64,000 bases of DNA from Excoecaria cochinchinensis (lineage: Eukaryota; Streptophyta; Magnoliopsida; Malpighiales; Euphorbiaceae). Positions within the stretch are counted from its first letter, which is position 1, and each line of letters starts with the position of its first letter. Under the pieces are notes generated by a model that searched no databases, was not told the origin of the DNA, and worked only from the letters and a program-made list of their open reading frames with translations. A program made the translations under genes and the position numbers. Positions 44,833-56,691 of this stretch are shown one piece after another. The DNA lies in NCBI GenBank assembly GCA_947683425.1, contig CANTUQ010000101.1, positions 25,195,001 through 25,259,000 of the forward strand, written 5' to 3'.

Positions 44833-46100
44833 GCCATTAGATTCCATTTTTAATGAATCACCCACTATCTCGTGTCATCCTCTCTTTTCTCCTCCCTTTC
44901 CTCTTTCCATTTTCCTCTCTCCTCTCTTCTCCCATTTATCCCTTCTCTTTTCTCCTCTCTTTCTCATTTCCCTTATCTCTTGTCTCTCTTCTCTTTCCTC
45001 CTCTTTTTCATTTATTTTTAATATAGTACAATAACATAAATTGAAATATCATTTTATTATTCAATAATTAAATAAAATTTTTAAAAAATTACATTAAATA
45101 ATATAAATGCTTGTATATATGTCAAAAACTCCTAAAAAAAATATTTATTTTTTGCACATTATAAGTAAGCACTTTTTTAAACCAATTTAATATTGAAAAT
45201 AATGAGATAAATAATTTCTAAGACAAAAATAAACAATTAAGCTTACAATCTTGCATTATTATTAATATTGTCTTCTTGTCAATGAATATAAATTAACAAT
45301 TTGTTTTAATACACGTACACATATTGAAGTGGCAAACTTTGACTCAATTTGAAAATTTGATCCAATCTATTTACAAAAATGTGACTGAAATCTAACTTGA
45401 TTCATTGCTAACATTATTTGTTTGACTTGCAAAATAATTAGATCTAGTTGGGTCTCATTTATGATCCATTTAGATTAAATGTGATTCGATAATTTTTTTT
45501 TTTATATATATATTGTGAGTATAAAAAGTGCTTTTTTGGGTTATACATGCATAATTTTTAAAAAAATAAAAAAATAATGTCATAAAAGTTGATCCATTTA
45601 TGACTTAATTTGTTGATTATCAAATCCATTTATGGCCATCATAATCTATTTGAGTCAGATATTAGAAATGCATAATATTAGATCTAGAAAACGGGTCAAA
45701 TTGAAATGTATCGTATCATAAAAGAATCAGTTTGGATCACATGCGGATCGAGAATTAATGTGCAGGATCATCTAAATGGATCAATCCATTTGTTTTACTC
45801 AAAATCTAAAAAAAAAAATATTTTATCAATATATATATATATAAAATCTATGGACAAGGACTAGCTATATGTTCAGACTTGAAATTAAAAGCTAAATTAA
45901 AAAGAGAAAATGTGAAAGGAAAGAATGAATTAGAAGATATTTGTGAACAATATGAATATAAAAGAGCTAAAAGAAAAAATAAAATGAAAGGAAGATAACA
46001 TCCTAGAAGAAGGACTTTTAGGCCCAAGATAAGTCCAAAACCTTTCCTAAGAAAAAGCGCTATAAAGGTAAAAGGCCAAATAAAAGAGATATAATAATTT
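44833..46100. other. AT-rich intergenic sequence, no gene seen
   Basis: A C/T-rich stretch (44870-45015, tctcctctctttct-type) is followed by AT-rich DNA. Phrases such as 'atccatttatgac' and 'gatcaatccattt' recur at 45470-45790, which might be remnants of an old MITE. No convincing open frame was found. Confidence 0.5.
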
Positions 46101-46104
46101 GTTA

Positions 46105-46200
46105 TAAATGTGTATATATATATATATATATATACACATATATGTACATATATATATACACATACAAATAGATATTTGTATGTGTATATATATATGTACA

Positions 46201-46248
<48 letters not shown>

Positions 46249-46284
46249 CAAATAGATATTTGTATGTGTATATATATATGTACA

Positions 46285-46326
<42 letters not shown>

Positions 46327-46464
46327 CATATATATGTATATGTGTACACACATATATATGTATATGTGTACACACATATATATGTATGTATGTATACATA
46401 TATACATATACACACACATACATTTATATGTATACATACATACATACATGTACGTATACATATG

Positions 46465-46505
<41 letters not shown>
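46105..46505. repeat. TA/TATG compound microsatellite with internal palindromes
   Basis: About 400 bp of TA, TATG and TACA repeats. A 28-bp perfect palindrome with arms acacatacaaata / tatttgtatgtgt lies at about 46158-46185 and again at about 46241-46268. The block ends at gccatgattttgcag, directly before a B3-domain exon, and seems to have replaced that gene's 5' sequence. Confidence 0.95.
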
Positions 46506-46508
<3 letters not shown>

Positions 46509-46515
46509 ATGATTT

Positions 46516-48230
46516 TGCAGGAAAAACACCCCGGTTTTTCAAGATAATTCTTGAAAATACTATCAGAAAGGGAAGACTAGTAAGCTTCTTTTTTTTTTTT
46601 TAAAAAAAAAAGTACTCTCTTTTCTTTTTCCTAGTATTTGGTCAGAAATAATAATACAGTCACAAGTCATATGCTTTCAGTACCTTCTTTAAACGAATTT
46701 TAAACCATGAAACCCTATCATTATCAAATTCTTTAATCACCAAACAAGGGTTATAGTGTTTTCTTCAGTGCCTTTGAACGTAAAGGAAATGTTTCTTCTT
46801 ATGTTAAAAGTTAGATTTTCATTGAAGAATATATAACTTGATCACTAATGTTATTATGCCTTATGTTCCATTGAAATATTTATCAGGAAATTCAATCCGG
46901 GTTCGTGAAAAAGTTTGGAAATTGCTTATGGAGTCCAATGATTCTTTAAGGTTCCTACTGGGAATACATGGCAAGTAGAGTTGTCAAGGATGAGGGATGA
47001 GATTTGGCTGGAAAAGGGTTGGAAAGAATTTTCAGATCACTACTCCCTTAAACATGGACACTTGTTAGTGTTTCAGTATAAAGGAGATTGCCATTTCAGT
47101 GTGCTTAAATTTGATATAAGTGCTGTAGAGATTGATTGTCCAAATAGTGCTGGCAAATCCCAGCCTAAGATGGAAGAGATCATCATGGAAATAAAAGAAA
47201 TGCAATCCAGAGATGAGAATATTTTACACTCAGATTTCCCCATTCAAGAATTTGGAGGTTTTCTTTTCTTGCTCATTTTAATGGATTGGAAGAAGCTTTA
47301 TGCTGTGTTTTGATTCCATCATTTTAACTTTCTTGTTCATCACGCACCAGCTGGGGCTAAATTCATAGACTCAGTAGGTCAGGAGATAATTCTCGTATGC
47401 TTAAATCCAAAACTGATTCATGTTTAAAACAGAATGTCAAACGATACTCTTATGATCTATTAGATGCTTAAGAACATGTACTTTTACATGATTAGTTCAT
47501 AAAAAATGAATCATTTATTTTGCCAAAGGTTTCGTACAGGCAATCAAGGCGACATACCTTCGAGGTCAGAAGTTTCTAGAGCTCTCGACATTGCTAATAA
47601 TTTCACTTCAGCAATCCATGGTTCAAGTTTCTGTTCAGGTCAACTCCTGCACATCGATGCGTTCTGGTAAGATATTGTGTCATAGATGCCTACATTTAAC
47701 ATGCAGAAATATCTTCATCTTCAATTTGATTTAAATTGGTAAAAGTTATCTCCTTGGAATTTCTGCTATGCCATTTTCCAATTGATAATTGGTGGATCTT
47801 CAAGTCTTGCTTCTGTAAATGATAATATGTCAGAGTATTCAAATTCCAACATCAACTAGATACATGTACATCAGGACTTTAGTCTTGAAAAGCCCCAGAA
47901 AACTTCTTCTTGTGAAGGGTATCCAGTCTTATACCTTTTTTCGATCATAATAAGTTTTCTTTTCTTGCAATACTATCCTTGGACAGTGGATACGTTTTAG
48001 TTTTATCTAGAAGCACATGAAATGTAAAACGCAGTATGTAATGCTTTAAGGTTGAAGATAAATCATGGCATGTGAAGCTAACAGTGTACTTGCATAACAG
48101 CACAGCAGCATTAATTGCTGGTCGGTCTGCATTTGTGAGAGATAACTTTATGAAGAAAGGAGATGTTTGCATCTTTGAGTTGATCAACAAGAATGTGTTG
48201 AATGTATCTATTTTCAGGCATCTTGGTTGA
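46516..48230 (+). pseudogene. two-domain B3 DNA-binding protein gene (REM-like), disrupted
   Basis: Exon pieces encode a first B3 domain: GKTPRFFKIILENTIRKGRL (46519-46576, then gtaagc), and after a cag acceptor at 46886 SGFVKKFGNCLWSP, VPTGNTWQVELSRMRDEIWL and HGHLLVFQYKGDCHFSVLKFD. A shift near 46950 separates FGNCLWSPMIL from the VPTGNTWQ frame. Later pieces give SRALDIANNFTSA (about 47572-47620), typical of the linker before a second B3. A C-terminal B3 half follows (EDKSWHVKLTVYLHN, GDVCIFELINKN..., stop 48228-48230). B3 proteins bind DNA as transcription factors. The start codon is missing, replaced by a microsatellite. This is most likely a pseudogene. Confidence 0.7.
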
Positions 48231-49251
48231 ATGGTTGATCGATAGTCTTCCTGTGTTGCTATTGAACTTTTCTGGAAGAATTTTGTGATGAACAAGAGGT
48301 GAATGTATGTTGAGACTATTTGTCATCTGACATGATATGATGCCAATTTCCTTGGCTCATCTAGTAATTAGCTGACTCGTAGATTACTCTTCCCTGTTGC
48401 AGCCATCAGTTTCTCGTCTTTTTTCACAGCCAGTTGGATCATATATAACAACTTGAACTTCTACTGCCAGAATAAAATTCAACTACAAGTTTGATATAAA
48501 CAGCAAAGTACTCCAATATCAATTCATCACAACCTTAAAAAGAAGAATAATGCAAAAGCAAAATAGAAGACGTGAATTTTCTTTTTTCGAAAAATTAAAT
48601 TGATTTGAGGAAAAAAATATAAGTTTCTTAGAAATTTCCAATCAAGCCACAAAGAATGAAGGTCTCTGTTTTGGCATAATGCCATTTTACATTTGCTTAT
48701 GAACACATAAAGAAAAATGGTTCAAGAGTAAAGTGAACTGGTTAAGGTTTATAATGTAAAGACTAGAGTATATTCTATCATTGGGCTTTCTGCTTGTCCT
48801 AGTTGGCTCTAACCATGCGTAAACTCAGTTTTCAGAAAATAAATACCAAGTGGCAATCAAATTTTCTTGCTAGAGAACACCATGATGCCAAAATATTAAG
48901 TACATATTTGAAAAGAAAAATCAAACATGAAACTAGGCATTCCTCACCTTTTGGTTACCACTGGAGCTGACTTAAGCACGTCATTGAATTAGCATTGGGG
49001 TTTCAATGCACACCAAAATCAATATTTGGCTATGAAAACATCAAAGACCTAGAATTATAAGAATTACTTCAATAATGAGTGTCATTGGAGGATAGCACAT
49101 AAAATTATTCATCCTGAAGCTCCAAGAAAATGCTGTAACTTCTATAGATGGCTGTTAACCATCTCCAGAAAAATCATTTTCAACTGTAAACGAACAAACA
49201 AATTGACACAGATAAGAAGTTTGGAAATAATAGCAACATAAATACAATAAG
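48231..49251. other. intergenic sequence, no gene seen
   Basis: AT-rich sequence follows the B3 remnant and precedes minus-strand exon-like pieces. I find no domain, repeat or TE end. Some could be 3' UTR or introns of the gene at 49252-49943. Confidence 0.4.
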
Positions 49252-49943
49252 CTAATTACCTTCTGATAATCTCTCCCATTGGTACTGAAAACAAGGGGCA
49301 TCATCACCTATCGCCTTGACCAACATATTCTTTAATAGCTTCATAATAATTCTGTAAACCTTTGGCATAATTTCCTTTGGATTGAGCAAGCATTTGTCAT
49401 GGTTGTCATTCAATACAAAGAATCTCTGTTCCAAAACCATATGTGAGATTTTTATACAATATGGCTCGTCCCTTATGTGCACAATACTTCAGCAAGTGTT
49501 TCAGTAGGCATATCGTTAATTCCAGGTTGATTGTCCATCTAGTTGCAACTCGAGCAATTCATGAAACAAGAACCAATTCAACATTCATCAACGCAACTAT
49601 AACCTGTGAGCTAAACATGAAAGAGTCCTGTTAGTAGCAAGCTTTTTTCATAGACATGCCATTTCTAAGCAAAGGCATGTCTGTACTTGTCCATATGGCC
49701 ATCCGTATTCCGCTTCACTGGCAGACTGCTTGACCAAATGAGGGAACTGGGTAACTAGCAGTATCTCAACCAATGATTTTACAGCTTGCAGCTTGGGTTC
49801 TGATAAAAAAAGATATCTGGTAATGTAAATATGTGAAAATATGAAAGTTCTTGTGCATCTGGACAATGGACTACAAGCAGGGAGAGCAAAATTTTATGGG
49901 CAACATCACGTCTGCTTTGAAAGCAATTGTTATCCTCCATAAC
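49252..49943 (-). pseudogene. exon-like pieces of an unrecognised plant gene
   Basis: Three minus-strand segments look protein-coding and have plausible splice acceptors. 49943 down to about 49866 follows ttacag and reads VMEDNNCFQSRRDVAHKILL... 49799 to about 49651 follows atcag and reads EPKLQAVKSLVEILLVTQFP... then YGWPYGQVQTCLCLEMACL. 49482-49252 reads KISHMVLEQRFFVLNDNHDK, then PKEIMPKVYRIIMKLLKN and DAPCFQYQWERLSEGN. They are helical and Leu/Lys-rich, like a large repeat-type helical protein, but I cannot name the family. An in-frame stop near 49560 breaks the piece between them. It is probably the leftover of a larger gene cut on both sides. Confidence 0.35.
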
Positions 49944-50039
49944 CTGTAAAATTCTCCAATTGGAAAATTATCATTTCTTTTCCCATATTCTTACATGTTC
50001 TGAAGGCATATCTCTAAATATTTAATTTGCTCACATCAC

Positions 50040-52560
50040 TACCTCAAAACCATTAAAACAATCTTTGTGCGCTGCTTCAAACCCAGCTCAATCCAGGACT
50101 TTTCTTCAGACCTCTCCCGATCATCTTGTACTGCCTGCATCTCCCCACCTTCGGGAATTAGCATAGATATTTGATAAAGCAACATGATGAGTAGGATTTG
50201 TAGGCTCAAGTTGACCAAGGTGATTAAGAGCAAATTCAGCTAACTGCACATTAGAATGCATTTTGCATGCACCCAGTAAAGCCCCCCACACTCTAGCATC
50301 AGGTTCAAATGGCATTTCATTGATTAACTGCAAAATTCATCGGGTAATCCAGCGCGACCTAATAAATCCACCATGCTAGCATAATGTTCCAAACCTGGTT
50401 CAAGCTGGTGATCTTTGTACATTGATTCAGATATTTCCTTCCCTGCCTTCATCTATCAAACCCACATGCCTGCAAGCAGACAAGACATTGATGAACGACA
50501 GAGAGTCAGCATTGATATGATTCTTTCGCATTATTGAGAAAAGTTCAACAGCACGATTCCCTTGTCCGTGAACTGCATACCCTGAAGCATCACATTCCAT
50601 GAAATGGTGTTTTTGATTTTCATCTTGTGAAATAAGTTTTCTGAATGATGGAGCTGCCCACATTTTGCATACATGTTAACAAGACAGTTCCCAATTTGTA
50701 GATTATTCTGAAAACCCATTCGAATAACACAGGCATGAAGAGCCATGCCTTCCTCTAAGGCTGATAGATATGCTACCGCAGGAAGGACATTCACAATCGA
50801 GACTTTATTGGGCTGAAGATTCTGTAATTCCATGCAGCGAAATGCAGAAATAGCTTCTTTGGCATGTCCGTTGTGCACATATCCTGCAATCAATATGTTC
50901 CAAGATATCTCGTTTCCTGTGAACTCACAACTCTTGAACAAGCATTCAGCAGTGGTAAGGCTTCCACATTTGGAATACATGTCAATCAGAGCATTATTTA
51001 CATGCCAATGAGAATCAAAGCCATACTTTATAATCTGTCCATGAATGCAGGTTCCTTGGTCTTTGTCATATGAAAGGAAACAGGCTGAAAGCAAACCCAC
51101 CATACTTCCTGAGTTGGCTGTATTTCGGATATCTGTAATTTGCAGAACATCTCCATTGCATAATAAGGGTCACCAATCTGCACATACCCATTAATCAAAG
51201 CATTCCAGGTCACAATATCTTTGCATGACATTCTGTTGAATATGATCAGTGAAGAAGCAAAGAATCCACATTTAGCACACATGGAGACTAAGACAGTTCC
51301 AATTGAGACATCCAAGTCAAAATTTGCTTTAAAAGTATACCAGTGAACGCTTTTACCAAATCTCAAAGACAATACTTCTGCACAAGCAGGAAGTACACTC
51401 ATGAGGGTAATTTTATTCGCCTTCAAACCATCTTTTGCATATCTTGAAATAAAGACAGTGCTTTTTCAGCATACCCTGATCGGACTAGAGCTGATATAAT
51501 TGCTGACCAAGCAAACAAATCCCTTTCATTAAGCCCTTGAAGCAACTGTTTGGCCGCATCTATATCTCCACATTTTGCGTGCATACTCATCAAAGCAGTC
51601 GCAACTATAACATCTGAATCAATTCCTTGTTGTCTACCAAAATCGTGAATTTCCTTCCCTCTACCTAAATCTCTCATCTCTGCAAATGCCAAAAGTGCAC
51701 TTGGAACTGATAGGTTACTCATCAGTCTCCCTCTAGCTTGATGCAATCGAACAACTCCAAAACTTCAAGGAAGCATTCATTATGCCCATACCCTGACATC
51801 ATTGTTCTCCAAGAAATATCACTCCTAACATTCATTCTTTCAAAAATTTGACAAGCGGCATCCACGTACCCGCACTTGGAGTACATATCAATCAAACCAT
51901 CAGAAACAACCGCATCAAAACCTTTCCTGATCACATAACCATGAATAGATCTACAAGCACTAATCTCACCCAATCTTGAAACAGCTGGAACCAAATTCAC
52001 AATAGTCACTTTATCAGGCTCCAGACCAACCAATTGCATACTCTTAATGAACCCCAGAGCCTTCTGAGGATCCACACTCTGTGACAAACCCAAAATCATT
52101 GCATTGCAACTTATAACATCTTTCTCAGGCATTTTATCAAATACTTTTCTTGATAATACCAAGTCACCCATTTTGCAGTACATGCCAATAACTGCAGTCC
52201 CAACAAAAACATCACACAGTAGCCCTCTGAAGACTATATCCCGGATGAATCAAAAGACCCTCTTTGAACACCAATGCGCCAGTGCAAGCTTTCAAAACAA
52301 AAGTAAATGTATATTTGTCCGGCACTAGGCTTTTGTGTAACATACAGTGATATATTTTTATGTCTTCATGGCGATCTATCGAACTTGCATAAGCTCGTAT
52401 CATGGAGTTGTACAATCTAACACTGTGAGTGGGCATTGAATCAAACAAAAAACGAGCAAAGTCGCATTCTTTAAACAATAAATGAGATTTGAGGAGATGT
52501 GTATTCGTCAAATGATCTTTTTGAAAGCCTGAGACTACCAAGCGGGCATGAACTTTAATA
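50040..52560 (-). pseudogene. PLS-class pentatricopeptide repeat protein gene, frame-broken
   Basis: The minus strand carries a chain of PPR repeats of about 35 residues, with phrases such as LIDMYSKCGYVDAACQIFERM, TWNALINGYVQIGDPYYAMEMF, NILIAGYVHNGHAKEAISAF and NVLSACRHVGLIDEGRE. An E-type end follows (MPFEPDARVWGALLGACKMH...ALSNIYANSRRWGDAG). Length and motif order fit an organelle-targeted RNA-binding PLS protein. The frame changes at least six times (near 52210, 51740, 51425, 51090, 50600 and 50430), and no ATG or transit peptide lies in frame upstream of the HARLVVSGF start region. TA microsatellites follow beyond 52690. Most likely a pseudogene. Confidence 0.85.
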
Positions 52561-52689
52561 GAGACGAACCGGATCTCTTACAGTTCCACTAAGTTGATAT
52601 CCTGATAAAAGAAGTCTAGCTAAGAAGCTAGAAAACCTGAAACTCCTGTAACACAAACTCTACCTTTTATTTGATCCATGATCTGTTCT

Positions 52690-52706
52690 TAATTAAAATT
52701 TCAATT

Positions 52707-52747
<41 letters not shown>

Positions 52748-52994
52748 AATGGTTTTGGTTTGCAGGTGGTCATTAGGAGAGCTGGAATTGGGAAGGTGGA
52801 TATGAATCTTTCAGACTTTGCATAATATATATATACATACATATACATATGTATATATATACATATATATACATACATATACATATGTATATATATACAT
52901 ATATATATACATATATATATACATATATATATATATATATGTATATACATATATGTATATATATACATATATATATGTATATATATATATATAC
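52690..52994. repeat. TA and TACATA microsatellites
   Basis: A 34-bp TA run (52711-52744) and a 170-bp compound ta/taca/tatg run (52826-52993) flank about 80 bp of unique sequence. They separate the PPR remnant from the NAC gene. Confidence 0.95.
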
Positions 52995-53241
52995 CAAGAA
53001 AGATTTCTCAGAAATCACAAGTTTATTTCAGGCATAATGCATGCCTAGATCAAAAAAATATAATTTCTTTTATATACAAAATTGTAATTGTTGTTTTACA
53101 TGATCAGAAACTTCTGAAAACTAATTAAACAAAAGATTAATAACTGGTTAAGAAGTCTAAGTTCTGTTTCCATTAATGAACTACGTACAAACCATATCCT
53201 AAGTTCTGTTTCCTAAAAATCCTTACTGTAAACCGGAAAAG

Positions 53242-54114
53242 TCACCAATTATCACCCAGCAGCTCGTCAATGTTGAACGAGCAATCAAATGCCGGGTCCA
53301 TCAACATATCGTCCAGATAATTCACGTCCATCTCTGGTGATGCAATTGCTGAATTGGTTGTTCTCGTCAACAAATCTGCTTCCCGATGTTCCACGGAACC
53401 ATCATAATCGGCCATACTATTCTCAGCTGCTACATTTTCTATCTCTGTTGCTGCAATTTGAGATACATCTCCTTGTTGAAATTGGCGATTACAGATAAGT
53501 CTGGACCCCGTTGTATTATCGTAATCATCCACTGCAAGTCTTTTGCATTGGATAGGTTCAGCGAGTACACCGTGGGAAATTTCAAGCCGTCTCTTCTTCT
53601 TCTCAGCAATGGCAGGAGATGGACAATTTTTCCTCAGCCGACAAAGAACCAAACAATCGCTGATTTCAGGAAGACTGTACTCGTGAATTATCCACCCACA
53701 GTGATGGACTGACGATGGGTTTCTATAACTGAACCTTTTCTTGACTCCATAACTAATGGGGTAATTTCCAAATTCCATTACAAATTCATGGCCTTTGTTC
53801 TCGCCATGCCATGTTCCGCAAACCCCAACTCGGCGATCGAAATTTGAGGTTCCCTGGCGGCCTTTTCTCTTCAAGAGAGTGAAGAAATAGAGATCATCGT
53901 CCTGACGTTGATATTTGCCCCCAAAACTCTCCCACACTTCCCACGGCTCTTTATCTCCATACAAATTGCAATCTTTTACCAAGAATTCCTCCTCTTCCAT
54001 ATCAAACTTGGCATTCGTGATTTTCTTGTAAAGATAGTAACCAAATAAATATTCATCAGAAGGCCTAAATCTATACCCAGGACCTCGAGCCATTGGCAAG
54101 GGAGTTTCTTGCAT
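53242..54114 (-). CDS. divergent NAC-domain transcription factor
   Basis: A 290-residue open frame runs from the ATG at 54114 (alternative ATG at 54093). The N-terminal NAC domain spans residues about 8-165: PGYRFRPSDEYLFGYYL, NLYGDKEPWEVW, LYFFTLLKRKGRQGTSNFDR, VGVCGTWHGENKG and CGWIIHEYSLPE. The usual WKATGKD-type DNA-contact segment is replaced by WHGENKGHE, so DNA binding may differ. A basic KKKRRLE stretch follows, a possible nuclear signal. The C-terminus is acidic (YLDDMLMDPAFDCSFNIDELL), a plausible activation region. No stop or shift interrupts it. The sequence before the ATG (caagctatcag) could be a splice acceptor, so an upstream exon is possible. NAC proteins act as nuclear transcription factors in development and stress. 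Confidence 0.75.
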   Translation of the reverse strand: MQETPLPMARGPGYRFRPSDEYLFGYYLYKKITNAKFDMEEEEFLVKDCNLYGDKEPWEVWESFGGKYQRQDDDLYFFTLLKRKGRQGTSNFDRRVGVCGTWHGENKGHEFVMEFGNYPISYGVKKRFSYRNPSSVHHCGWIIHEYSLPEISDCLVLCRLRKNCPSPAIAEKKKRRLEISHGVLAEPIQCKRLAVDDYDNTTGSRLICNRQFQQGDVSQIAATEIENVAAENSMADYDGSVEHREADLLTRTTNSAIASPEMDVNYLDDMLMDPAFDCSFNIDELLGDNW

Positions 54115-54138
54115 TCTGATAGCTTGAAAATAAAGCAA

Positions 54139-55708
54139 TATTACAGAGACAGGAAAGATAGTAGCTAGTAGAATTTATCAAAACATATATAACGTTTCTT
54201 TATATATGCATGCAGTTTCGTAAAAAAATTGAATATATTTGGAAGAAATAGCTTTTAATTCTAATTAGGATAATGCATTTCAAATATCATATATAGTGTT
54301 TTTCAAAGAAGAATAAATATATTTGAAAGAAATAGCTTTTAATTCAAAATTCTGATATTGTATTTTATAATTATACTATATTCATTCAAATTCAAATTCA
54401 CTTGAAATTTTAAATCTTTCTATAAATTTTGTGGTGGTAACAAATATATTAATAATTACCCATTAACTCATATTGAGCAATGATAAATAAATATTTAAAT
54501 ATGATTTAAATTATAATTATATTTAAATACAATGAATACCAATTTAAATTTATATCAGGATGTAATAATTGAAAATTCATATTGAAAATATTTGCGTGTC
54601 CAATATAATAATAATAATAATTTTAATATTATTAAATTTTTGTGAAACATAATTTAGATATTATTATGTTTCGGATTGTCCTTTTTTCTCTTAAATCTTG
54701 ACAACTATATTAATATGAATATATGATGAATATTAGTAGTTTAAATATTTTATTAGGAAAATTATTATTTGAAACATATTTAAATAAAATATAATAATTT
54801 TTTTATAATTTCAATTCAGTTTAATCCTAATTAAACTTTTAACTATCGACCCTCTATTTTCTTGGATTTTATATCTGGTTTTCTCTAACAAGTGATTTCC
54901 AATAAAAATAAATGTTATTTTTTGTAAATTTCAATCGGTTTTGGTTATCTATGAATCAGGATTTGGTTTCGCGCCATCTTAATTAATCCACACCAAACTC
55001 TTCAATCTTTATTAGGAAACCTTAGAAATCATGAATGTTGAATAAGTCACTGGATTCTTTTCAACTTATCAAATTGGCCCCAATTTATGCTTATTTTGAC
55101 ATATTTCATTCAAAATTCTATTTTTCTTTTCAAGCACCATCCCACATTTCAGTACTAAAATTTAATTTTAATATATTAAAAGATTTTAATTTTGAGCATT
55201 TACTTTCTGTTTTTTTTATAAAAAAAATTTCAAAAAATTTGAAAAACATTTTAGTAATCTAAATTAATAAAAGCATTCAATTTATATTGAAAAAAATATT
55301 TAGTTACGCATCACAATTTTATACAAAATTTTTTACAACCTGCACTTATCAATTCCTTGATATTGAGATACTACTTCTTTATATTGATAAAAATGTGCCT
55401 ATTACCCCGAAATTCTTTTGGCGCTTGAATTTTCTTTATTAAGTGTATTTTTATGTATTTTTCATGGAATGTTATTTAACCTTGTATTTGTCTGGAAAAA
55501 AAAGACAAGAATTTTATTTCTATTTGGCTAATTAACAATATAATAAACAAGTGAGATCCAATGTTAGAAGGGTAGAAGAAAATATAGTATAAGTAATGAA
55601 GTTTCAGTATAAACTATAAACTAATATTCTAAACTCCAGTGTTAGAAATAAAAATCTTTGACTATGATGTAATGAAGTTTGAGTAGCCATGTTTCAACTA
55701 TAAATTCA
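54139..55708. other. AT-rich intergenic sequence, no gene seen
   Basis: Strongly A/T-rich sequence upstream of the NAC gene. A phrase 'agaaatagcttttaattc' recurs at about 54245 and 54328. Poly-T and short TAA runs occur (54607-54620). The only open frame of note (55035-55262) is Phe/Leu/Lys-rich and looks like chance. Confidence 0.5.
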
Positions 55709-55845
55709 TCAGCCATAAAATTTAGGCAATCCTAATACTTCCATCATACCGAGCACTATGTCATTAAACTCTTGAGAAACATTAGAATTATAGCTAACTA
55801 AATCAGTAGAAAACAAGGTGTTTGATATTAAATTTAGGGCAGTAG
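55709..55845 (-). pseudogene. CYP76-like cytochrome P450 fragment, downstream part
   Basis: The minus strand reads TALNLISNTLFSTDLVSYNS, then SQEFNDIVLGMMEVLGLPKF and a stop at 55709-55711. This matches the helix F-G region of plant CYP76-type P450s. It continues directly from the piece at 61502-61610 once Copia-D and one AGTAG are removed. The heme-binding region is absent, so only a short stretch of the gene survives here. Intact family members are ER-anchored monooxygenases of terpenoid and xenobiotic metabolism. Confidence 0.75.
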
Positions 55846-56170
55846 TGTAGAACAGAGTAACAAAGTATCTCACAAATAATAAAAGAAAGAAAAGTGCAAC
55901 TGAAATATTTTTGAAATGAAGCTTGAATTCAACTGAACAAATTGGCCTTAATATAGGCATACATATCCAAAAGTTAAGGAAACGTGATGTTACTGATAAG
56001 ATCCACTAAGAACTAAAGAATAGGACAAAATAGAATTTTAATAAACTGAAAAATAGCAACTAACTACAGACTTTTTCAAAACAAGAAGGCTTTCAATAAA
56101 TTGGACACCTGGACACAACCTTCATGAACTAGACAGCTAGACTTCCATAAGATGGTGTTGAATTTTAACA
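55846..56170 (-). repeat. 3' LTR of Copia-D
   Basis: Minus strand TGTTAAAATTCAACACC to ...TTCTACA. It is paired with 61177-61501 at roughly 95% identity and preceded by the polypurine tract at 56171-56185. Confidence 0.95.
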
Positions 56171-56185
56171 CTCCCCCTCAACGCC
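56171..56185 (-). other. polypurine tract of Copia-D
   Basis: Minus strand ggcgttgagggggag abuts the TGTTAAA start of the 3' LTR. Confidence 0.85.
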
Positions 56186-56188
56186 AGC

Positions 56189-56683
56189 TTATGTCCTTCT
56201 CACCATGCTAAGCCTATAACGAAAATTCTCAACCTTGTTACCACTCAGGCCTTTAGTGAACACATCTGCAATTTGGTCTTCTGTTTTAACCTTCTTTAAC
56301 TCAATCTCTTCTTGCAAAACTTTCTCTCTGATAAAGTGATAATGGATTGCCACATGCTTGGTCCTTGCACGTAAAACTGGATTTTCTGCCAAACATATTG
56401 CTGATTGGTTATCGCAAAATAGTGGAACAACATAATTTGTTATACAATTAAGAACCTTTAGCAACTGTATAAGCCACATACTTTCTTGAGCTGCCATTGC
56501 CGCTGCTCGATATTCCGCCTCTGCTGTAGACAGTGATACACTTTGTTGTCTTTTACTGCACCATGAAACCGGTCCTGCTCCTAGCATGAAAACATACCGA
56601 GTGGTTGAACGACGAGTATCATGATCTCCAGCAAAATCAGCATCACAGTAGCCAATCAACTAGCAATCTTCACCTTTTCTATA
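56189..56683 (-). pseudogene. Copia-D RNase H
   Basis: The frame reads IGYCDADFAGDHDTRRSTTRY, VSWCSKRQQSVSLSTAEAEYRAA, LFCDNQSAICLAENPV, RTKHVAIHYHFIREKV and DQIADVFTKGLSG. Asp, Glu and Asp residues of the RNase H active site are present. It is separated from RT by the hAT insertion, whose duplicated target GAAGATAC ends the segment, and a TAG at 56660-56662 lies just upstream of its open part. It would degrade the RNA strand of the RNA/DNA hybrid during element replication. Confidence 0.9.
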
Positions 56684-56691
56684 GAAGATAC

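Noticed and set aside
46047..46603. Long Tyr/Ile/His open frames in several frames
   Set aside because: They are translations of a TA/TATG microsatellite and have no coding character.
52693..53048. Tyr/Ile-rich open frames on both strands
   Set aside because: Microsatellite translations.
55035..55262. 75-codon Phe/Lys/Leu-rich plus-strand frame
   Set aside because: AT-rich chance frame without domain or promoter context.
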